Source: Anastrepha obliqua
Taxonomy: Eukaryota > Arthropoda > Insecta > Diptera > Tephritidae
Assembly (NCBI RefSeq): GCF_027943255.1
Contig: NC_072892.1
Location: 119,429,792 to 119,493,791, forward strand
Length of the DNA: 64,000 bases
Direction: 5' to 3'
The position numbers and the translations under genes were made by a program. Position 1 is the first letter of the stretch. Every line of letters begins with the position of its first letter. Of this stretch, positions 59,154 through 64,000 are shown piece by piece. The notes under the pieces are model-generated. The model had not been told where the DNA came from, did not search any database, and saw nothing but the letters and a program-made list of their open reading frames with translations.

Positions 59154-60578
59154 TCACATTTTATTCTTGTTGTGGTAACGTGAATTCAATCTAAAATGTT
59201 TAATAAAAAAAGTTTTTTCAATAACCCACATACATATCTTTGAGCATATCTGCGAACCCGATCGAACCTCACGATTTAAACTACTAAGGAGATCGACGGT
59301 GTTGCTCATCAAGGTGCAAAGTTCAGTTTCCCATTTTTCTTTTAAAACCGCCAACGGAACATTATCTTCAGGATCATCATTGTTTACCGCAAAATTTAAA
59401 ATACTGTTCCAGCACTTAGCTAATGTTGCTTCACCAACACGAAACCAAGCCGCATCCAAAAGATTTATAGTTGTTTTAAGCTGATTTTTTTCAACGACTC
59501 GAGCAAATGGAGACTTTGTTGCAGTTATTGAAGCTAGAAGGCTGTTTCTGTAATGCAACTTAGTAATTTTTATTGCATTCTGATGCATCGGTTGAATGAG
59601 GGGGGTAACGTTTGGTGGCATAAACATTGCCGAAATTTGCCCATTCTCCGTTGTCAGTTCAGCTTCATTTAAGTGAGAAGGAGCGTTGTCGATTAGGAGG
59701 AGAGCTTTTATTGGTGAGGCTTTCTCCTTTAAAAACGATGTAACCTTAAAAAACAACCAGTTAACCTTAAAAATCGGACAAACCTTAAAAGGAATATTCC
59801 CCTGTGGAACAAATGATTCATGAAACCATTGCTTGAAAATAGCCGACGTCATCCAGGCGGATTTCGAGCTCTTATGGTCGGTGGGACACTAAAAGTTTTT
59901 AAAGCAGCGTGGATTCTTCGCCTTTCCAATTACCAAAAGCTTAACCTTGTGAGATCCAGGGGCATTTGAACAGCATAAAAACGTGATTCTCTGCTTCTCA
60001 GACTTTACCCCTGGGGCTCTCTTCTCTAAACTTGACGCGTACGTTTTCTCTGGCAAAAGTCTCCAGAATAACCCCGACTCATCAGCATTATATAATTGAT
60101 CGTTGCACAACTCCAATTCGGCCATTTTAGCTTGAAGTTTGTCTTTAAACGGATCCACTAGCTGAGGTTGCGAAGACAGTTTTTCGCCTGATATTTTAAG
60201 AAGACGAATACCGTACCTCTTCTTGAATCCTTGGAGCCATCCATCACTAGCGAAAAAGTTTGCTTCATTTTCTTTAAATTTTGCATGCAGTGTTTTTGCC
60301 TTTTCTTTCAACATTAGAACACTTACTGGCCACTTTTTATCTCGGATTCGGATAAACCAACGATAAAGAGTTCTCTCTATTTTGGGCAACTCTGAAGAAC
60401 GCAGGGGTTTTCTATTTCCAGGTCCACAATACATGTTGTTTACGCATTTTAAAATCACTTGCTTTCTCGCTTTAATGTTACAAATTGTTGATTTAGCAAC
60501 ATTATATTTCTTTGCAAAAATCGTCACAGATGAGCCTTTTTTTGAAAAGCCGACAGAAAAGTCAACAGAAAACATAAG
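59154..60578 (-). pseudogene. pogo/Tigger-like transposase, broken
   Basis: Minus strand: N-terminal psq-type helix-turn-helix (FSKKGSSVTIFAKKYNVAKS, TICNIKARK), CENP-B-type domain (IERTLYRWFIRIRDKKWPVS; ASDGWLQGFKKRYGIR), then DDE_1: QLYNADESGLFWRLLPEKTY (first D), ALLLIDNAPSHLNEAEL (second D), MPPNVTPLIQPMHQNAIK, where the third site reads MHQ instead of the usual MDQ. A TAG at 59889-59891 breaks the frame before SAWMTSAIFKQWFHESFVPQ. Between 59735 and 59800 an insertion carries TTTTAAGGTT three times. The 5' end is cut near 60590 by a retrotransposon. Confidence 0.82.
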
Positions 60579-60589
60579 TCAAAAACATA

Positions 60590-61990
60590 AACACTTTTTG
60601 CAAAACCAAAACCGCGACGGAAATATTTTACTTATCACAATTGAGCTATCCAAGGAAATTAAATATCTTGGAGTAATCCTCGATAGTAAGCTCCTATGGA
60701 AATCACACGTTGAAACAAAGACATCCAAAGCACTGACAGCTTTCTGGCAGTGCAAAGGTGTCTTTCGGAAAACGTGGGGTCTTTCTCCTAGCAAGGTCCT
60801 ATGGATCTACACGGCTATGATAAGACCTATTATCACCTATGCATCAGTGATCTGGATGAGTAGACTCTCTCCCGTGGGAGTCAGGAGGACCTTATCGAGA
60901 CTACAACTCACTGTGGCCATCTGTTGCACCGGAGCTTTTTCGACCACTTCAGTCCCGGCCTTCGATGGCCTGATTGGTTTACCACCACTTGATGCTTTCA
61001 TCCAAGAAGGGCCTTGAAAGCCAAGTGCAGGCTGAAACACAATGGGAACTGGTACGGCCCCTGTCCGGCATTGGAAAACAGAGAAGGCATGGACGTCGAT
61101 CCAACGATTCTCTCCATGTCCCTTGACTCCATGCCATCAAGAGTCGTACTTGAAAAGAGATACAGTGTAGTGCTGCCAGAGGTTCAGTTGTGGTCAAACT
61201 CAGAAAATGAGCTCGGCAAACACTGTTCTCGTATTTTTACGGATGGCTCCAGGACCGAGTATGGCTCCGGCTTTGGGATCTACGTGGAATCCAGCGACAC
61301 AAAACTGCACTTTGCTCTTGGAATGCATGCATCTGTGTTTCAAACAGATCTACATGTGTCGTAGCCACGTTGCGCTCATGGCCTTAGACAGCCCCCCAAC
61401 CACATCAGGGTAGTCAACTCCTATAAATCCAGGCTGAGCTATGTCGGTATATATAATAGCCTCATGCTAACATGTGTCCCGGGACACGTGGGTATCGCGG
61501 GTAATGAGACCTCTTATTCCTTAGCTAAGATGGGCTCTGAGGCCAACTTCTTAGGTCCAGAGCTCGTTTTGCCACTCCGTTCTGCGGCCATCACAGCCAC
61601 GGTTAGCAAATGGGTAACTACCACCCACAAGCGAGCTTGGCAGGCTGAAATGGACTAAACTGATGTTACCTGTCATGTCCGATCGACTGTCGCAAGCCCG
61701 TTTGTCATTAAGCAGAGGGGAGTGCAGACGGCTGGTTGGACTGATGACGGGCCACTTTCTGTGGGTGAAGCACATGGAAAGGTTGGGCATCTCAGGCAGT
61801 TTATTCTGCCCAGCTTGTGAAAAGGAGGATGAGACGGCGTCTGTCCCGTCTTCGCTCGAATCAGGTTCCTTAGCACCAAAAGATCTACTCAGATTTCTTC
61901 GGAGATCGGGTAGATTTAAGGAAAATTAAAAGGGAATCCAAGTGTAGTACAACGGACTTAATTCATGTCTGAGTGCTGCACTTGATAGTT
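60590..61990 (+). mobile_element. I-group (LOA/R1-like) retrotransposon, 5'-truncated
   Basis: Begins in the RT thumb (KYLGVILDSKLLWKSHVETK, TWGLSPSKVLWIYTAMIRPI, ITYASVIWMSRLSP), then a linker (LIGLPPLDAFIQ), RNase H (RIFTDGSRTEYGSGFGIYVE; VPGHVGIAGNETSYSLAKMG), and a C-terminal knuckle region (CRRLVGLMTGHFLWVKHMER, FCPACEKEDET, DLLRFLRRSGRFKEN). The 3' UTR includes GTACAACGGACTTAATTC and GTCTGAGTGCTGCACTT. Frameshifts near 61340 and a stop near 61656 break it. It truncates the neighbouring pogo gene. Confidence 0.82.
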
Positions 61991-62564
61991 CTCCCGACAA
62001 AAAAAAGTCAATGCACAAAAATATCTGTTCACGTTTTGGGGTGTTCACGCTTTAGAGTGTTCAGTTGTCGAGCGTGGGCTGTATTTCTAAATAATACGAA
62101 ATATTGCGATGTTGACTATTAAGATTTCTTAGAATTTTTGTTATCGTCAAGATAATCGCTACTAAGAACTCACACACAGAATAATATAGTTCCGGCCACC
62201 GTTGTTGGCGCGTAAATAGGGTATCGTATAAGTGTTCATTTGGATGGTTAAAACCGATCATTTAAATCAAATTATTGCGTGAGTCCATTTACTTTTTTGT
62301 TACTTAGGGTGTTTGATACACGAGGCGGCCACTGCGCATGAATTTTGCGTGGAAATTTAATTTCAAAAACGGGTATCTTTCGCAAATCAATAGTTTTCGT
62401 AGAACATTTGAAATATTTTTGCATTTCCATAATAAGATTTTATTTCACTGTAAAGTAATTAAATTATTCTAACAAATTCTGTTTACCCAACTTATATTAA
62501 AAACAACTGCGAAAAGTTTGAACAGTCAGCTGGAAGTGCTGACCATCATACACAAAAATATACT
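61991..62564. other. Spacer with no recognised gene
   Basis: AT-rich DNA between the retrotransposon and the stop codon of maltase copy 2; nothing recognised. Confidence 0.45.
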
Positions 62565-63986
62565 TTATGCAGTCCACCGCAGAATTACCGCTTCATATGA
62601 CATGAAATAAATTCGTTGGCTTAAATCGACCTTGTCGCTGAAATGTAAAATCAAAACAACATTTTAAAACTTTTCAAAAATGCCAACGCTCGCAACACTT
62701 ACCCATATTTGTGAGGTGAATAGGAAGTGAGCAGCACGTACTCCATAGTCTTATTCGCCAAGCCATCTAAATATTCTATCTGGCTACCGAAGTTAGCTAG
62801 TAAACGGTACTCCTCACGACCAACAGCAGTTCTGAAAACGTTATTTCAATCAGTTGTGTAATTTAAACATCTCCACTTCAACTAACCTCAATACTTGAAA
62901 GATCTGCTCCTTCAATGCTCCATACGAAAATCCACCATCTTCTTTGAACGCCTTGAATGCTTCCGTTTGTTTCAAACTGGTCATTCCCTTGTATATGTTT
63001 AAGGTGCTACGTGCCACGCCCCGCTGAGTCTGTACATTGAGATATGAGTAGTTAGGATTGACAGGTAGCCAAGTGGAGTTTCCAGTGCTAAAGCCAGCAT
63101 TCTTTGAAGTGTCCCATTGCATTGGAGTACGCTCTGGGTCCCGGAAGTCACAAACTCTTTTTGTGCAGTCGATGTTTCCATCAGTCATGCCGATCTCATC
63201 TCTCTAAATTAGAAATAAAAATGATCACTCGTGACAAGAATTTACTTAAGTGATAGTTAGCACTTACGTAATAAGTAACAGATGTGCCGGGCAATGCATG
63301 CACTATCATCGTCATCAAATCTGTCCTAGTAGCACCTATGCGTGTGGCTGGACGACTGTTGTCATGATTTCCTACTACCCAGTTAGCCATTTTATGATTC
63401 GTCCACATTATATCCATCCATTCTTTGGCGTACTCTTCAACAGTCTGTGCAGTGGAACTTTCTTTTAATTAAATAAAGTTAAAATTCATTGGCAATTGAC
63501 TTCCAATATGAGTGCCATTGATGACATAAGTGCTCAAAATCTCAGTAGTGGTATAAGCTTCGGCAATTTGGGCTCTGTGGAGAAATACAATTAGACAAAG
63601 ATTAATTTAGTTAATACAGTAATTTAGACAAAACTATAACTCTATTGATTATTTGGTATCTTATTAGGTAAATCTCACCTAGTATCGCCGCCATGTTTTT
63701 GTTGGCAATCATCTAAAAATTCGCGCCATTGATATAATAATTCGAGAGTTTCTGGTTGATTCTTTGTATATTTTCGATCAGTCCTTAGTCCAAATAGTAC
63801 TGCATCAATGCGAAAACCATCCACTCCACGATCAAGCCAAAATTCCAAAACCTTGATCAAATGTGCTCATACTCGTAACATAGAGTTGGTGTAATTAAAA
63901 TAAGGTTGTTTGGCTAGAAACTGGTGTAAGTAATACTGTTGGCGGTCTTCAGTCCAAGTCCATGCAGAACGACCAAAGACAGTCAT
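62565..63986 (-). pseudogene. Maltase (GH13 alpha-glucosidase) pseudogene, copy 2, partial
   Basis: Five of six exons are visible: 63986-63679, 63574-63268, 63203-62887, 62831-62703 and 62637-62565; exon 1 lies beyond the window. Frames and splice sites match copy 1. GH13 residues kept: VDGFRIDAV (D), IAEAYTT (E), WVVGNHDNSRPATR (D), [18 protein letters not shown]. Two in-frame stops break it: TGA at 63867-63869 in exon 2 (before AHLIKVLEFW) and TAA at 63469-63471 in exon 3 (after PMNFNFI). A G-to-R change at the start of exon 4 alters the normally conserved YYGDEIG motif, and FGRSAW replaces FGGSAW. No frameshifts were seen, unlike copy 1. Confidence 0.85.
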
Positions 63987-64000
63987 CTGAATGAAAATAT

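Overview
This window looks like transposon-rich, gene-poor DNA from a higher fly, most likely a true fruit fly (Tephritidae) or close relative. The evidence is: short-intron (55-76 bp) maltase genes of the dipteran Mal-A type; mariner-type elements with DD41D spacing, the 'rosa' family first described in Ceratitis; mariner DD34D, Tc1, pogo, PIF/Harbinger and piggyBac remnants; I-group (LOA/R1-like), Jockey/CR1-like and RTE-like non-LTR retrotransposons; and a tRNA-headed SINE. Nothing prokaryotic is present: no operons, CRISPR arrays, rRNA or true tRNA genes. The organism call is inference; the element calls rest on motifs and terminal repeats.

Layout. 1-8.3 kb: a short zinc-finger-like exon (960-1379), then mostly unrecognised DNA, a 763-bp Tc3-like element, a SINE and retrotransposon 3' ends. 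8.3-19.9 kb: a chain of retrotransposon and transposon fragments, including a mariner (11466-12337), a SINE, a 223-bp MITE, a 1519-bp Tc1-like element and a mariner fragment. 22.0-23.5 kb: a 296-codon orphan ORF cut off by an RTE fragment. 24.5-27.5 kb: a diverged tandem repeat split by two DD41D elements, a retroposon nested in the second, and a SINE. 28.6-34.5 kb: mariner, a MITE carrying a piggyBac-like element inside its terminal repeat, and a DD41D element. 35-44.4 kb: three I-group ORF2 fragments, more DD41D pieces and a TTAA-flanked non-coding element. 46.7-50.5 kb: an I-group retrotransposon with recognisable ORF1 and ORF2, interrupted by an oppositely oriented RTE fragment. 50.6-51.5 kb: Tc1-like remnant and a MITE.

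The only recognisable host-type genes are two maltase (GH13 alpha-glucosidase) copies on the minus strand: 51970-53966 and 62565-63986, the latter running off the window. Both keep six-exon architecture and the GH13 catalytic residues where visible, but both are broken: copy 1 by four frameshifts and a stop, copy 2 by two in-frame stops. Between them lie a DD41D element, a mariner fragment, a two-gene PIF/Harbinger element, a pogo-like transposase and an I-group retrotransposon. The 3' parts of the two copies are almost identical, introns included, while the 5' parts are clearly diverged, which suggests gene conversion. I found no convincing new functional system; the most interesting signals are the maltase mosaic, the nested insertions with exact target sites, the many DD41D subfamilies and the two orphan arthropod-type ORFs.
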